Of a stretch of 64,000 nt of DNA, positions 9,421-17,821 are shown in pieces; within the stretch, counting starts at the first letter, position 1; each line of letters begins with the position of its first letter. Position numbers and translations under genes: made by a program. Below the pieces are notes generated by a model. The model saw only the letters and a list, made by a program, of their open reading frames with translations. It ran no database searches and was not told the DNA's origin. This stretch comes from Gammaproteobacteria bacterium (GTDB taxonomy: Bacteria; Pseudomonadota; Gammaproteobacteria; Ga0077536), in assembly GCA_024235015.1 (NCBI GenBank), contig JACKNG010000002.1, positions 248,001 to 312,000 of the forward strand, in the 5' to 3' direction.

Positions 9421-10925
9421 GAAACCACCTCCCGCAACGCGGCCCGTACCTGATCGCGGTCGCTGAAGTCACGCCGCTGACCACGAACCTCCTGCACGCT
9501 CTCGTGGCCCTTGCCGGCGATCAACACGGTGTCGCCGTCGGCGGCCTCGGCCAGGGCGCGGCGAATCGCCGCGGCGCGGTCGCCGATGACCGCGCAGGAC
9601 ACCGTCTCGCCGATGCCGGCGAGGATCTCGGCGGCGATCACCTGCGGGTCTTCGTCGCGCGGGTTGTCGTCGGTGACGATGACGACATCGGCATAGCGGG
9701 CCGCGGCCGCGCCCATCGGGCCGCGCTTGCTGCGATCGCGGTTGCCACCGCAACCGAAGACCACGTGCAGGCGTCCGCGGGTCAGTTCGCGCAGGGTGGA
9801 CAGGGCCGCCGCGAGGCTGTCCGGACTGTGCGCGTAATCGACGAACACGGCCGCGCCGCGCGCACTCCTACCGCAGGCTTCCATCCGCCCCGGCACCGCG
9901 CGCAGCCGGCCGAGGCAGTCCGCCACGGCGGGCAACGGATGACCCGCGGCCAACAGCAGGCCGGCGATGACCAGCAGGTTGTCGACGTTGAAACGGCCGA
10001 CCAGTGGTGAGCGCACGCTCGCCTGCTGCCCGTCGACGTGCAACGAGAAGGCCATGCCGGCGGGGTTCACTTCGATGGCACGAGCACAGAGCCGCGGCCG
10101 GATGGCGGTGGATTCGCTCGCTGCCTTGGACGAGCAGGTCCACAGTTCGATGCCCGGGCGCAGGGCGCCGGCGATGGCGGCGCCGCAGGCGTCATCGACG
10201 TTGACCACGGCGGCGGTCAGCCCGGGTTGACTGAACAGGCGCGCCTTGGCCGCGGCGTAGGCGTCGTGGGTACCGTGGTAATCGAGGTGATCGTGGCCGA
10301 GGTTGGTGAAGGCCGCGGCACGCAGGCGCAGGCCATCGAGGCGGCCCTGGTCGAGCGCGTGCGACGAAGCCTCGAGGGTGGCCGCGGTGGCGCCGGCGCC
10401 CTGCATACGCGCCAGCCAGCGATTGATGGTGACGATGTCCGGCGTGGTGTTGACGACCGCTTCGAGGTCGTCCGGCCAACCGGCCCCGAGCGTACCGATG
10501 TAGCCGCAGGCGCCATCGAGCAGGCCAAAGGCCTGGGCCGCGAGGTGGGCGACCGTGGTCTTGCCGTTGGTGCCGGTCACCGCGAACACGCGGACCGCCT
10601 GTGACGGCGCGGCGAAGAAACGCGCCGCGAGCGTACCCAGTGTGCCGCGCAGCCCGGGAACGTCGATCACCGGGATGCCGAGTTCAACCGCTTCCTCGCG
10701 GCACTCGGCGACGATGGCGACGGCGCCGCGCGCGACCGCATCGTGGGCATGGCGCATGGCGTTCTCGCGCGTCCCGCGCACGGCGAGGAAGCAGCTGCCC
10801 TGCCGCACCTCGCGGCTGTCGAGCGTGATGTCGCGCACCTCGCGCTCCTGCGCCGGTTCGACCTGCGCGATGCCGGCCAGCAGACCGGACAACGACATCG
10901 TCCGCGCTGCGACCGCCGGCATCAT
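9417..10925 (-). CDS. murE: UDP-MurNAc-dipeptide--meso-diaminopimelate ligase MurE
   Basis: MurE adds the third stem-peptide residue. The DDNPRDEDP motif near the C-terminus carries the DNPR signature of enzymes that use meso-diaminopimelate, so the wall should be of the ordinary Gram-negative type. Other landmarks are LDSREV at the uridine site, the ATP loop TGTNGKTT, EASSHAL, FTNLGHDHLDYHG and VDYAHSPDSL. The product is 502 residues. Two adjacent ATGs (10925 and 10922) both overlap the ftsI stop. The first lies 7 nt from GGAGG and is preferred. Confidence 0.96.
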   Translation of the reverse strand: MMPAVAARTMSLSGLLAGIAQVEPAQEREVRDITLDSREVRQGSCFLAVRGTRENAMRHAHDAVARGAVAIVAECREEAVELGIPVIDVPGLRGTLGTLAARFFAAPSQAVRVFAVTGTNGKTTVAHLAAQAFGLLDGACGYIGTLGAGWPDDLEAVVNTTPDIVTINRWLARMQGAGATAATLEASSHALDQGRLDGLRLRAAAFTNLGHDHLDYHGTHDAYAAAKARLFSQPGLTAAVVNVDDACGAAIAGALRPGIELWTCSSKAASESTAIRPRLCARAIEVNPAGMAFSLHVDGQQASVRSPLVGRFNVDNLLVIAGLLLAAGHPLPAVADCLGRLRAVPGRMEACGRSARGAAVFVDYAHSPDSLAAALSTLRELTRGRLHVVFGCGGNRDRSKRGPMGAAAARYADVVIVTDDNPRDEDPQVIAAEILAGIGETVSCAVIGDRAAAIRRALAEAADGDTVLIAGKGHESVQEVRGQRRDFSDRDQVRAALREVVS

Positions 10926-12667
10926 TGCGCGGCCTCCGTCGGCGCCCCTGTCGCGGGATGCAACCCGGCCAGCCACACCGCCTGCGCCTGTTCGCGGGTG
11001 TCGGCGTCGGGCGCGATGTTGAGGATGCGCGTGGCCTCGCGCATGACCTCGGCGAAGATCGGCGCGGCCACCTGGCCACCGAAATGCTCGCCCGAATCCG
11101 GTTCATCGATGACCACGACGGCCACCAGGCGCGGCTTGCGGGCCGGAATGATGCCTGCGAACAGCGACAGGTAGCGGTGCTCGGCATAACCCGAGTCGAT
11201 CGACTTGTGCACCGTTCCGGTCTTGCCGGCCACGGTATAGCCAGGCACCGCGGCCCGCTGACCGGTACCGACGGTGATCACCTTTTCCATCATGCGCCGC
11301 ACGGTGCGCGCGGTACTCGTCTTGATCACGCGCGTGCGCGGCGGCGGGCCGTCGCGGCGCACGATGCTCAGCGGCTGCATCCAACCACCGTTGGCGAGCA
11401 CCGTGTAGGCGCGCGCGAGCTGCACCGCGGTCACCGACAGGCCGTAACCGAAAGCGAGGGTGGCGTGTTCGATCTGGCTCCAGTTGGCGTAGTCGTTCAG
11501 GCGCCCGTAGGTCTCGCCCGGCAGCGCGGCGTCGGTCAGCGAGCCGAAGCCGAAACTGCGCAGGCTGTTCCACAGCAACTCGGGTTCCATCGACAACGCG
11601 ATCTTGCTCGAGCCGACGTTGCTCGATTTCTCGATCACCCCGGCGACGTCCAGCGTGCCGTAGTTGCGGACGTCGCGAACCGTGTCGCGGCCGACCTTGA
11701 AATAGCCGGGCGCGGTATCGATCACGGTGTCCGGCTGGTACTGGCCGCTCTCCAGCGCGGTGGCGATGGTGAAGGGCTTGATGGTCGAACCCGGCTCGAA
11801 CAGGTCGGTCACTGCGCGATCGCGGTAATGTTCGACCTTGAGATCGGCGCGGTTGTTGGGATTGAACGACGGCTGGTTGACCAGCGCCACGATCTCGCCG
11901 CTACGCGGGTCGACGATGACCATGATGCCGGCACGCGCATGATGGGCGTGCACCGCGTTCTTCAAGGCCCGGTAGGCCACGTACTGGATGCGCTCGTCGA
12001 TGCTCAGGTACACGTCCTTGCCGGGACGCAGCGGATGCAGACGTTCGACGTCCTCGACGACGCGGCCGAGGCGGTCCTTGATCACGCGGCGCAGGCCGGG
12101 CTCGCCCTTGAGCATCTCGTCGAAAGCCAGTTCGACGCCCTCCTGGCCGCGATCGTCGACGTTGGTGAAGCCGACCACGTGCGCAGTGACCTCGGCCACG
12201 GGGTAGTAGCGGCGATACTCCTGCTGCAGCCACAGGCCATCGAGATCCAGCTTCTCGATGGCCGCGCCTTCGTCCGGCGCCAGGTGGCGACGCAGGTAGA
12301 CGAACTTGCGCCCGAGGCGCGGCATGACCAGGGTGTCGATCTGTTCGACCGACACGCCGAGAATTTCGCCCAGCTCCCCCCAGTGCTCGCGCTCGCGCAC
12401 GAACTCGCCAGGCTTGATCCACGCCGACTGGGTCGGCGTGCTGATGGCCAACGGCTCGCCATTGCGATCGAGCACCATGCCGCGATCCGCATGAATCTGC
12501 TCGACGCGCAGGTAGCGCGCATCGCCATGGGTCTGCAAGAAGTCGCTGTCGTGCATCTGCAGAACGACAGCACGCCACACCAACACCCCGGCGAAGGCGA
12601 AGAAGGCCGCGACCACGATGCGGCGGCGCGCCTTCAGTTCGCGATTGAAGCGGGCACGTTCGCTCAT
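10922..12667 (-). CDS. ftsI: Septal peptidoglycan transpeptidase FtsI (PBP3)
   Basis: FtsI is the class B penicillin-binding protein that cross-links septal peptidoglycan in partnership with FtsW. The 581-residue product has a short basic cytoplasmic tail, one membrane span at about residues 17-37, a periplasmic pedestal, and a transpeptidase domain. That domain has the catalytic SxxK at S294-K297 (GSTIKPF), SSN at 348-350 and KTG at 482-484. The C-terminal tail after residue 540 is rich in Ala and Gln. The ATG overlaps the ftsL stop as ATGA. The open frame upstream is out-of-frame ftsL/rsmH. Confidence 0.96.
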   Translation of the reverse strand: MSERARFNRELKARRRIVVAAFFAFAGVLVWRAVVLQMHDSDFLQTHGDARYLRVEQIHADRGMVLDRNGEPLAISTPTQSAWIKPGEFVREREHWGELGEILGVSVEQIDTLVMPRLGRKFVYLRRHLAPDEGAAIEKLDLDGLWLQQEYRRYYPVAEVTAHVVGFTNVDDRGQEGVELAFDEMLKGEPGLRRVIKDRLGRVVEDVERLHPLRPGKDVYLSIDERIQYVAYRALKNAVHAHHARAGIMVIVDPRSGEIVALVNQPSFNPNNRADLKVEHYRDRAVTDLFEPGSTIKPFTIATALESGQYQPDTVIDTAPGYFKVGRDTVRDVRNYGTLDVAGVIEKSSNVGSSKIALSMEPELLWNSLRSFGFGSLTDAALPGETYGRLNDYANWSQIEHATLAFGYGLSVTAVQLARAYTVLANGGWMQPLSIVRRDGPPPRTRVIKTSTARTVRRMMEKVITVGTGQRAAVPGYTVAGKTGTVHKSIDSGYAEHRYLSLFAGIIPARKPRLVAVVVIDEPDSGEHFGGQVAAPIFAEVMREATRILNIAPDADTREQAQAVWLAGLHPATGAPTEAAQ

Positions 12668-12927
12668 CGCAGTTCGAACACCTGGCCCGGGCCGGGCATG
12701 ACCATGCCGAGGGATTCGCGGGCCATCGATTCGATCCGCACCTGGGTCGCCCAGGTGGCCTGCTCGAGCAGCAGCTGTCCCCACTCCTGGTCGAGGCGCT
12801 GCTTGTCGATGCGCAGCGCCTGCAGCTCGACGAACAGCTTGCGACTGGCGTGGCGGTTGAGCACGAGTTCGACCGCCGAGGCGAACGTCACCAGGCCAGC
12901 GAGCACGGCGATCAGGACGAGCCTCAC
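12664..12927 (-). CDS. ftsL: Cell-division protein FtsL
   Basis: A small bitopic divisome protein of 87 residues. A single hydrophobic segment at about residues 3-20 is followed by a predicted coiled coil rich in Leu, Gln and Glu and ending near an ESMARESLGMVMPGPGQ segment, a pattern shared by FtsL/LdcA-type sequences. FtsL forms a complex with FtsB and FtsQ that activates FtsWI. Sequence similarity in this family is low, so position between rsmH and ftsI is a large part of the call. Translation starts at a GTG overlapping the rsmH stop as GTGA. Confidence 0.92.
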   Translation of the reverse strand: MRLVLIAVLAGLVTFASAVELVLNRHASRKLFVELQALRIDKQRLDQEWGQLLLEQATWATQVRIESMARESLGMVMPGPGQVFELR

Positions 12928-13838
12928 TGCACGCGCTCCAACACGCGCAGGCGCGCACTACGCGCGCGCGGGTTGGCAGCGCTCTCGCTCGCGCCGGCCT
13001 TGATCGCCTTGCGCACGACGAGGCGGAATAGCGGCCCCGACGAAGCGCCCTCGCGCGCGGCCACACGACGCTGGTCGTCGAGCGCGCGAAAGCGCTGCTT
13101 GACCATGCGGTCTTCAAGCGAATGGAAGGCGATCACGAGCAGACGACCACCGGGCGCGAGGAGTTCGAGCGCGGCATCGAGTGCCGCGTCCAGTTCGCCC
13201 AGCTCGTCGTTGACGTGCATGCGCACGGCCTGGAAGGTGCGCGTCGCGGGATCGATGCGTGCCCCGCGCTGATGCACGCAGGCGCGCACCAGGGTGGCCA
13301 GGTCGCTCGTCGTACGCAGGGGCGCACTGTCGCGGGTGGCGACGATGCGTCGAGCGATGTGGCGCGAGCGACGTTCTTCACCGTAACGCCAGAGAACGTC
13401 GGCGATGTCTTCTTCGCGCGCGCTGGCCAGCCACTCCGCGGCCGACTGGCCGCTGGCGGGGTCCATGCGCATGTCGAGCGGCCCCTCGTGGCGGAAACTG
13501 AATCCACGCGCGGCGTCGTCGAGTTGCGGTGAAGACACGCCGATGTCGAGCAGGACGCCGGCCAGCCGGCCGCGCAGGTCGGCACACTGCGTGCCCAACG
13601 CCGAGAAGGGGCCGGCGACGACTTCCACGCGGGGATCATGTGCCGCCAGTTCGCGCGCGCAGGCGATGGCCTCGGGGTCTCTATCGATCACACGCAGACG
13701 AGCGTCGGCAGCCAGGCCGGCGAGCAGTGCGCGGGCATGGCCGCCGCGGCCGAAGGTGGCGTCGACATAGGCGCCGCCGCGGTCGGTGATCATGTGACTG
13801 AGCACCTCGTCGAGCAGGACCGGGACGTGGGCTGGCAT
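12924..13838 (-). CDS. rsmH: 16S rRNA (cytosine-1402-N4)-methyltransferase RsmH
   Basis: RsmH (MraW) N4-methylates C1402 in the ribosomal P site; RsmI, which modifies the same nucleotide's ribose, is encoded 1.2 kb away. The 304-residue product starts MPAHVPVLLDEV, has the AdoMet motif DATFGRGGHA, LLDIGVSSPQLDDAARGFSF and the AFHSLEDRMVKQ block, all standard for the family. The ATG lies 10 nt from the mraZ stop, and the 3' end overlaps ftsL by 4 nt. Confidence 0.97.
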   Translation of the reverse strand: MPAHVPVLLDEVLSHMITDRGGAYVDATFGRGGHARALLAGLAADARLRVIDRDPEAIACARELAAHDPRVEVVAGPFSALGTQCADLRGRLAGVLLDIGVSSPQLDDAARGFSFRHEGPLDMRMDPASGQSAAEWLASAREEDIADVLWRYGEERRSRHIARRIVATRDSAPLRTTSDLATLVRACVHQRGARIDPATRTFQAVRMHVNDELGELDAALDAALELLAPGGRLLVIAFHSLEDRMVKQRFRALDDQRRVAAREGASSGPLFRLVVRKAIKAGASESAANPRARSARLRVLERVQ

Positions 13839-13848
13839 CGGCGCCCAC

Positions 13849-14307
13849 TCACAGCGCCAGGGTCTCGAGCGCCGTCGACGGCGTGCCGGCGCCGGTGCCG
13901 ACGTCGTCCAGCCACTCGTCGCGCTCGTCGCGCCAGCGCGTGGCGTCCCAGATCTCGATCTTGTTGCCCTGGCCGAGCAGAACGACCTGCTTGTCGAGCG
14001 CGGCGATGTCGCGCAGCTCGGGCGAGAGCAGGATGCGGCCCTGGCCGTCGCAGGACACGTCGGTCGCGTAGCCCCGCATCATCTGCTTGGTGCGGCGGCT
14101 CTGCTTGTCGAAGTCCGACAGGACCGACAGTTTCGTTTCGATGAGCTGCCACTCCGGCAGCGGGTAGAGCCACAAGGCGCGGTCCCAGGGATTGAGGGTG
14201 AGCACGAGGGCGGGCGAATCGAGCGCCGAGAGTTGCTCACGGAAACGCACGGGCACCGCCAAGCGGCCCTTGACGTCGAGATTGACGGTCGTGAGTCCCC
14301 GGAACAT
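13849..14307 (-). CDS. mraZ: Transcriptional regulator MraZ
   Basis: MraZ is the DNA-binding repressor of the dcw cluster, a ring of AbrB-like domains. The 152-residue product has two copies of the domain, with the DVKGRLAVPVRFRE and DGQGRILLSPELR repeat motifs (the DxxGRxxxP signature) at about residues 11-24 and 87-99. It is first in the operon, as in nearly all bacteria that have it, and its probable operator repeats lie 84-113 nt upstream. The C-terminal 15 residues (GTGAGTPSTALETLAL) extend past the usual end of the fold. Confidence 0.97.
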   Translation of the reverse strand: MFRGLTTVNLDVKGRLAVPVRFREQLSALDSPALVLTLNPWDRALWLYPLPEWQLIETKLSVLSDFDKQSRRTKQMMRGYATDVSCDGQGRILLSPELRDIAALDKQVVLLGQGNKIEIWDATRWRDERDEWLDDVGTGAGTPSTALETLAL

Positions 14308-14390
14308 CGCTCGATTCGGGATCCAACGCGGGGGTCACGTCTGCGTCGGCGTTATGGTTCGCCTAGCGTACGCCCCGGAGCAAGCTGGAT

Positions 14391-14420
14391 CCACTTTTCC
14401 CCACTTTTCACCACAAGTGG
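14391..14420 (-). promoter_or_regulatory. MraZ box triplet (operator of the dcw operon)
   Basis: Read on the minus strand, three direct repeats follow each other at exactly 10-bp spacing: GTGGTGAAAA, GTGGGGAAAA and a diverged CCACTTGTGG arrangement giving GTGG starts at each period. MraZ of E. coli and Mycoplasma is known to bind TGGGN-type repeats with about 5-nt spacers upstream of mraZ. Here they lie just downstream of the -10 box, where binding would block transcription. The sequence match is seen; autoregulation is inferred from the family. Confidence 0.75.
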
Positions 14421-14422
14421 CA

Positions 14423-14452
14423 ACTATAAGGACGGGCCCGAGAAACTGTCAA
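14423..14452 (-). promoter_or_regulatory. Sigma-70 promoter of mraZ and the dcw operon
   Basis: On the minus strand a perfect -35 (TTGACA, 14452-14447) and a near-perfect -10 (TATAGT, 14428-14423) are separated by 18 bp. The expected start is near 14416, inside the MraZ repeats. It is the strongest consensus promoter I find in the window, fitting a 14-kb operon. Confidence 0.8.
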
Positions 14453-14600
14453 GGAAATTGGGGCTACTGGTTCACGAAATCTTTCTTTAGTAACAGTAAC
14501 TTAGCATCGAGGTCGCCAGGTTGGTGAGCACTGACTCAAGCTGTGAATAAAAGCTGCATAAAAATCATTGTGATAGCAGATCTTCCTAACTCTCCACATT

Positions 14601-14635
14601 AGAAAGAGGCCGCGGACGGCACTTCCGCAAGCGGC
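14601..14635 (-). terminator. Possible rnpB terminator
   Basis: Ten nucleotides past the rnpB 3' end, the minus strand can fold GCCGC against GCGGC (or GCGGA against TCCGC inside) and continues into CTCTTTCT. The stem is imperfect and the T-run is interrupted, so this is a weak candidate. Confidence 0.3.
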
Positions 14636-14644
14636 TGGTAGGGA

Positions 14645-15027
14645 GGCAAGCCGGCCTGTAAGCCGGGTTCTGTTTTGCTGCGATGCAGCACGGTGATCAT
14701 TCATCTGCGACCGGCGTCACCGCCGGCCTGTAGCGGCCTACCCGGGAACTCGTGCGGACCGCACGTCACCGCCCGAAAGCGGTACGTTCCCCTATTTGGC
14801 CTTGCTCCGGGTGGGGTTTACCCTGCCACCGGCGTTGGCCGGCGCGGTGCGCTCTTACCGCACCATTTCACCCTTACCGCGCGAACGCGGCGGTTTGTTT
14901 TCTGTGGCACTTTCCGTGGACTCACGTCCCCCAGGCGTTACCTGGCACCCTGCCCTGCGGAGCCCGGACTTTCCTCCACCGCGGACTCACGAGGAGCCTG
15001 CGGCAGCGATCACCCGGCCGGCTTGCC
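14645..15027 (-). ncRNA. rnpB: RNase P RNA (type A)
   Basis: The RNA subunit of RNase P, the ribozyme that removes tRNA 5' leaders. On the minus strand I see the core blocks of bacterial type-A RNase P RNA in order: GGAGGAAAGTCCGGGCTCC (14977-14959), the CAGGGTGCCAGGTAACGCC region, GGGTGAAATGGTGCGGTAAG, CGGAGCAAGGCCAAATAGGG, and the 3' ACAGAACCCGGCTTA. The ends are set by helix P1: the 12-nt GGCAAGCCGGCC at the 5' end (15027-15016) is the exact complement of the 3' end (14656-14645). The length, about 383 nt, matches E. coli (377). Protein frames across this region are coincidental. Confidence 0.96.
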
Positions 15028-15059
15028 GGGCGCCAGTGTGGGCGTCGCGCGCCGCCTTT

Positions 15060-15935
15060 TCAATCGCCGCGTGGGCCCGCCCCGTCAAGGTCCAGGATGC
15101 GCTGGTAGAGCGCGTTGCGGCCGAGCCCGGTGAGGGCCTGCGCAATCCGCAGTGCCGTCTTGCGATCGGTTTCGGCGAGCAGGATGCCGAGCAGGCGGTC
15201 GGCATCGGCCGCCCCCGCCGTAGCCGCCGCAGGCGCACCCGCGACCACGATGACCAGCTCGCCGCGAGTCGCGTTGGCGTCGGCGTCGACCCGGGCGACC
15301 AGGTTCTCGAGGGTGCCGCGATAGGTGCTCTCGAAGCGCTTGGTCAACTCGCGCGCGACGACTGCGGCGCGCGCACCGCCGAACGCGCCGACCATGTCGG
15401 CAAGGGTCGCCGACAAGCGGTGCGGCGCCTCGTAGAACACCAGCGTGCGTGTCTCCTCACCGAGGGTCCGCAGGCGTTCGCGCCGGGCCTCGCCGCGCGC
15501 CGGCAGGAAACCCTCGAACACGAAGCGATCGGTCGGCAGGCCGGCAATCGACAGCGCGGCGACGAAGGCACAGGCGCCGGGCACCGCCAGCACCGGGACG
15601 CCCACTGCGCCCGCCGCGGCGACCAGCGCATAGCCGGGATCGGAGATCAGCGGTGTACCCGCGTCGCTGATCAGGGCGAAGGCCTGCCCGCTCGCGAGGC
15701 GCTCGACGAGCGCCCCGACACTGCGACGCTCGTTGTGCTCGTGGCAGGCTTGCAGGGGCGTGGTAATGCCATGGGCCTCGAGCAGGCGGCGGCTGTGCCG
15801 GGTGTCTTCGCACAGGATGGTATCGACGCCGCGCAATATCGCCACCGCGCGCGGCGAGAGATCGGCCAGGTTGCCGATCGGCGTGGCCACGACGTAGAGC
15901 GCGGGCCGCTCGATTGACAGCCCTGTGGCCCCCAC
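15060..15935 (-). CDS. rsmI: 16S rRNA (cytidine-1402-2'-O)-methyltransferase RsmI
   Basis: RsmI 2'-O-methylates C1402 of 16S rRNA, the same base that RsmH N4-methylates. The product has the tetrapyrrole-methylase fold signatures VATPIGNLADL, EDTRHSRRLL, SDAGTPLISDPG and FYEAPHR. With a GTG at 15935 it is 291 residues, close to E. coli (286). An ATG at 16001 would give 313 residues but would overlap the divergent lpoA by 77 nt. Neither start has a clear ribosome site. It is divergent from lpoA, as in E. coli (yraL/yraM), and its stop lies 32 nt before the rnpB 5' end. Confidence 0.9.
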   Translation of the reverse strand: MGATGLSIERPALYVVATPIGNLADLSPRAVAILRGVDTILCEDTRHSRRLLEAHGITTPLQACHEHNERRSVGALVERLASGQAFALISDAGTPLISDPGYALVAAAGAVGVPVLAVPGACAFVAALSIAGLPTDRFVFEGFLPARGEARRERLRTLGEETRTLVFYEAPHRLSATLADMVGAFGGARAAVVARELTKRFESTYRGTLENLVARVDADANATRGELVIVVAGAPAAATAGAADADRLLGILLAETDRKTALRIAQALTGLGRNALYQRILDLDGAGPRGD

Positions 15936-17811
15936 TGATACTGCGCCGGTGCCCGTTCCCAGTGCCTCTTCCCCGCTCAGCCCTTGGTGCGTTCTGCTCA
16001 TCGCGCTTATTACAAGCGCGTGCACGCCTCGAGGCAACGTGCTGCCGGATCGGCCGGCCGCGCCGGATCCGCGCACCGTTGCCAGCAAGCTGCTCAGCCA
16101 GGGCGACTACGTCGCCGCCGCCGCGGCGTACGCCGAGCTGGCGGCCGGCGCCGACGGCAGCCAGGCCGCCACCTACCAAGGCATCCAGGCCCTCGCACTC
16201 CAGGATGCCGGCGACCCCGGCGCCGCCGACGCCGCCATAGCGGCAGCCCGCGGCGACGCTGCCAGCCTCGACGTCGCCAAGGCCTGCTCGATGCTGCACG
16301 CGGGACTCGGTGAAGACGCCTACCAGACCCTGGCCGGCATCGACGCGGGTCCGCTGCCCCCCTATGTCAAAGGCGCCCGCGCGCGCTGTCTCGGCGCCGC
16401 GGCGCTGACGCTGCAACGCTATGACGAGTCCGCCACGGCATCGATAGAGGGCTACCGTCACCCCTATCCGGCCGCCGCCCTGCCGGCCCTGAACGACACC
16501 ACCTGGCGCGCGCTGTCGCGCCTGCCGGCCGCCGAACTGGAAACCCGCGCGGCGGGCGCCGATACCACCGCGGCCGGCTGGTACCAGCTCGCCCTGACCG
16601 CGACACGCACGATGTTCGACCTCGCCACGTTCGGCACCGAACTCGATGCCTGGCAGGCGCGCTTCCCGGGGCACCCGGCGAGCGCGCTCATCGAGACCCT
16701 GCGCGAACGTGCCGAGGCACTCGCCGTCCGGCCGCGCCATATCGCCCTGCTGCTGCCCTTCGACGACACCCTCGGGCCGGCCGCGCGCGCGGTGCGCGAC
16801 GGCGTGATGATGGCGTGGTATTCCGATCGGGACACCGCCTCGCGCCCTGCCATCAGCGTCTATTCGACCGCCGCAGGACCGTTGGCCGAGGTCGTCTCGC
16901 GCGCCCTTGCCGACGGTGCCGACTACTTCATCGGCCCGTTGCGCAAGGACGAAGTCGAGAGCCTGCAGCACGCCAGCGACCTCGTCACCAGCGTACTTGC
17001 GCTGAACGTCGCCGAAGCCCCGACGTCCGTGCGCGCCAACTTCTACCAGTTCGGGCTCACCCCCGAGAACGAAGCCGTACAGGTCGCACGACGGGCCTAC
17101 GTGCGCGGTCCGCGCGCCCTCGTGCTCGGTCCGACGACCAGCTGGGGACAGCGCCTGACCGGCGCCTACGCCGAGGCCTGGCGTGACGTCGGTGGCGAAA
17201 TCCTCGCCACCGTGACCTTCGCCGAACGCGCCGACGCCTACGCCGAAGCGGTCAAGCGGGCGTTGAACATCGACGCGAGCGAAGCGCGCGCGGCAGCTAT
17301 CCGCAGGCGCCTGGGTATACCGATCCAAAGTGCGCCGCGGCGGCGCGCCGATATCGACGTGATCCTGCTCGCGGCCTTCCCCGAAAACGCACGCCAGGTA
17401 ATGCCCCAGTTGCGCTACTTCGGCGCCGGCGACATTCCGGTGTTCGCGACCTCCCACGTCTATTCCGGGCAGGCGGCAGCCGAGAGCGACATCGATCTCG
17501 ACGGCATCGTGTTCGGTGACATGCCGTGGCTGTTCGGTCTCGCCGACCCGGCGACGTTCAACATCGTGCGCCGCCATTGGGGTGGCCAGTCGACCGCTTT
17601 CGCGCGCCTCTACGCCCTCGGGATCGACGCCTACCGTGCGCTGCCCTTCCTGCCGCGTATGCGCTTCCAGCCCGGCACGCGCGTGCCGGGCGTGACCGGC
17701 GTGCTCACCATGAACGGCCAGGGCGTGGTGCAGCGCGAGCTGACCTGGTTGCAGTTCGTCGGCGGCCGTCCGCGCGTGCTCGACGGCCTGGCTGCAGTCG
17801 TTCCGCGTTGA
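15925..17811 (+). CDS. lpoA: Penicillin-binding protein activator LpoA (LppC family)
   Basis: LpoA is an outer-membrane lipoprotein that reaches through the periplasm to stimulate the peptidoglycan synthase PBP1A. The 628-residue product has a hydrophobic export segment ending LLIALITSAC, a plausible lipobox although its -3 Thr is unusual and the n-region has no positive charge. A TPR-like helical domain follows at about 50-260, then a periplasmic-binding-protein-like domain from the RPRHIALLLPF motif to the end. The start is uncertain: GTG at 15925 overlaps rsmI, and GTG at 15949 does not. First gene of lpoA-yraN-diaA, as in E. coli. Confidence 0.9.
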   Translation: MAPTDTAPVPVPSASSPLSPWCVLLIALITSACTPRGNVLPDRPAAPDPRTVASKLLSQGDYVAAAAAYAELAAGADGSQAATYQGIQALALQDAGDPGAADAAIAAARGDAASLDVAKACSMLHAGLGEDAYQTLAGIDAGPLPPYVKGARARCLGAAALTLQRYDESATASIEGYRHPYPAAALPALNDTTWRALSRLPAAELETRAAGADTTAAGWYQLALTATRTMFDLATFGTELDAWQARFPGHPASALIETLRERAEALAVRPRHIALLLPFDDTLGPAARAVRDGVMMAWYSDRDTASRPAISVYSTAAGPLAEVVSRALADGADYFIGPLRKDEVESLQHASDLVTSVLALNVAEAPTSVRANFYQFGLTPENEAVQVARRAYVRGPRALVLGPTTSWGQRLTGAYAEAWRDVGGEILATVTFAERADAYAEAVKRALNIDASEARAAAIRRRLGIPIQSAPRRRADIDVILLAAFPENARQVMPQLRYFGAGDIPVFATSHVYSGQAAAESDIDLDGIVFGDMPWLFGLADPATFNIVRRHWGGQSTAFARLYALGIDAYRALPFLPRMRFQPGTRVPGVTGVLTMNGQGVVQRELTWLQFVGGRPRVLDGLAAVVPR

Positions 17812-17821
17812 ACGCCTGACC

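Larger units (their letters stand above)
14308..14644. other. Intergenic region mraZ/rnpB
   Basis: This 337-nt stretch has no convincing gene. It is less GC-rich than its surroundings, particularly 14450-14600. The mraZ promoter and MraZ boxes occupy 14391-14452, and the segment next to rnpB probably holds the rnpB transcript end. No open frame here has a ribosome site or a recognisable product. Confidence 0.7.

Noticed and set aside
10922..13117. N-terminal extensions of ftsI, murC, ftsW, murD and others
   Set aside because: The extra residues are the preceding gene read out of frame; the real starts have ribosome sites or sit on the usual ATGA/GTGA junctions.
15028..15090. TTGACG-N17-GATTGA upstream of rnpB as its promoter
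   Set aside because: The -35 is fair, but the -10 matches only two consensus positions; the rnpB promoter is left unassigned.
14675..15238. Protein-coding frames across 14.7-15.2 kb on both strands
   Set aside because: The sequence is RNase P RNA with conserved blocks and a perfect P1 helix; no frame has a ribosome site or a product resembling a protein.
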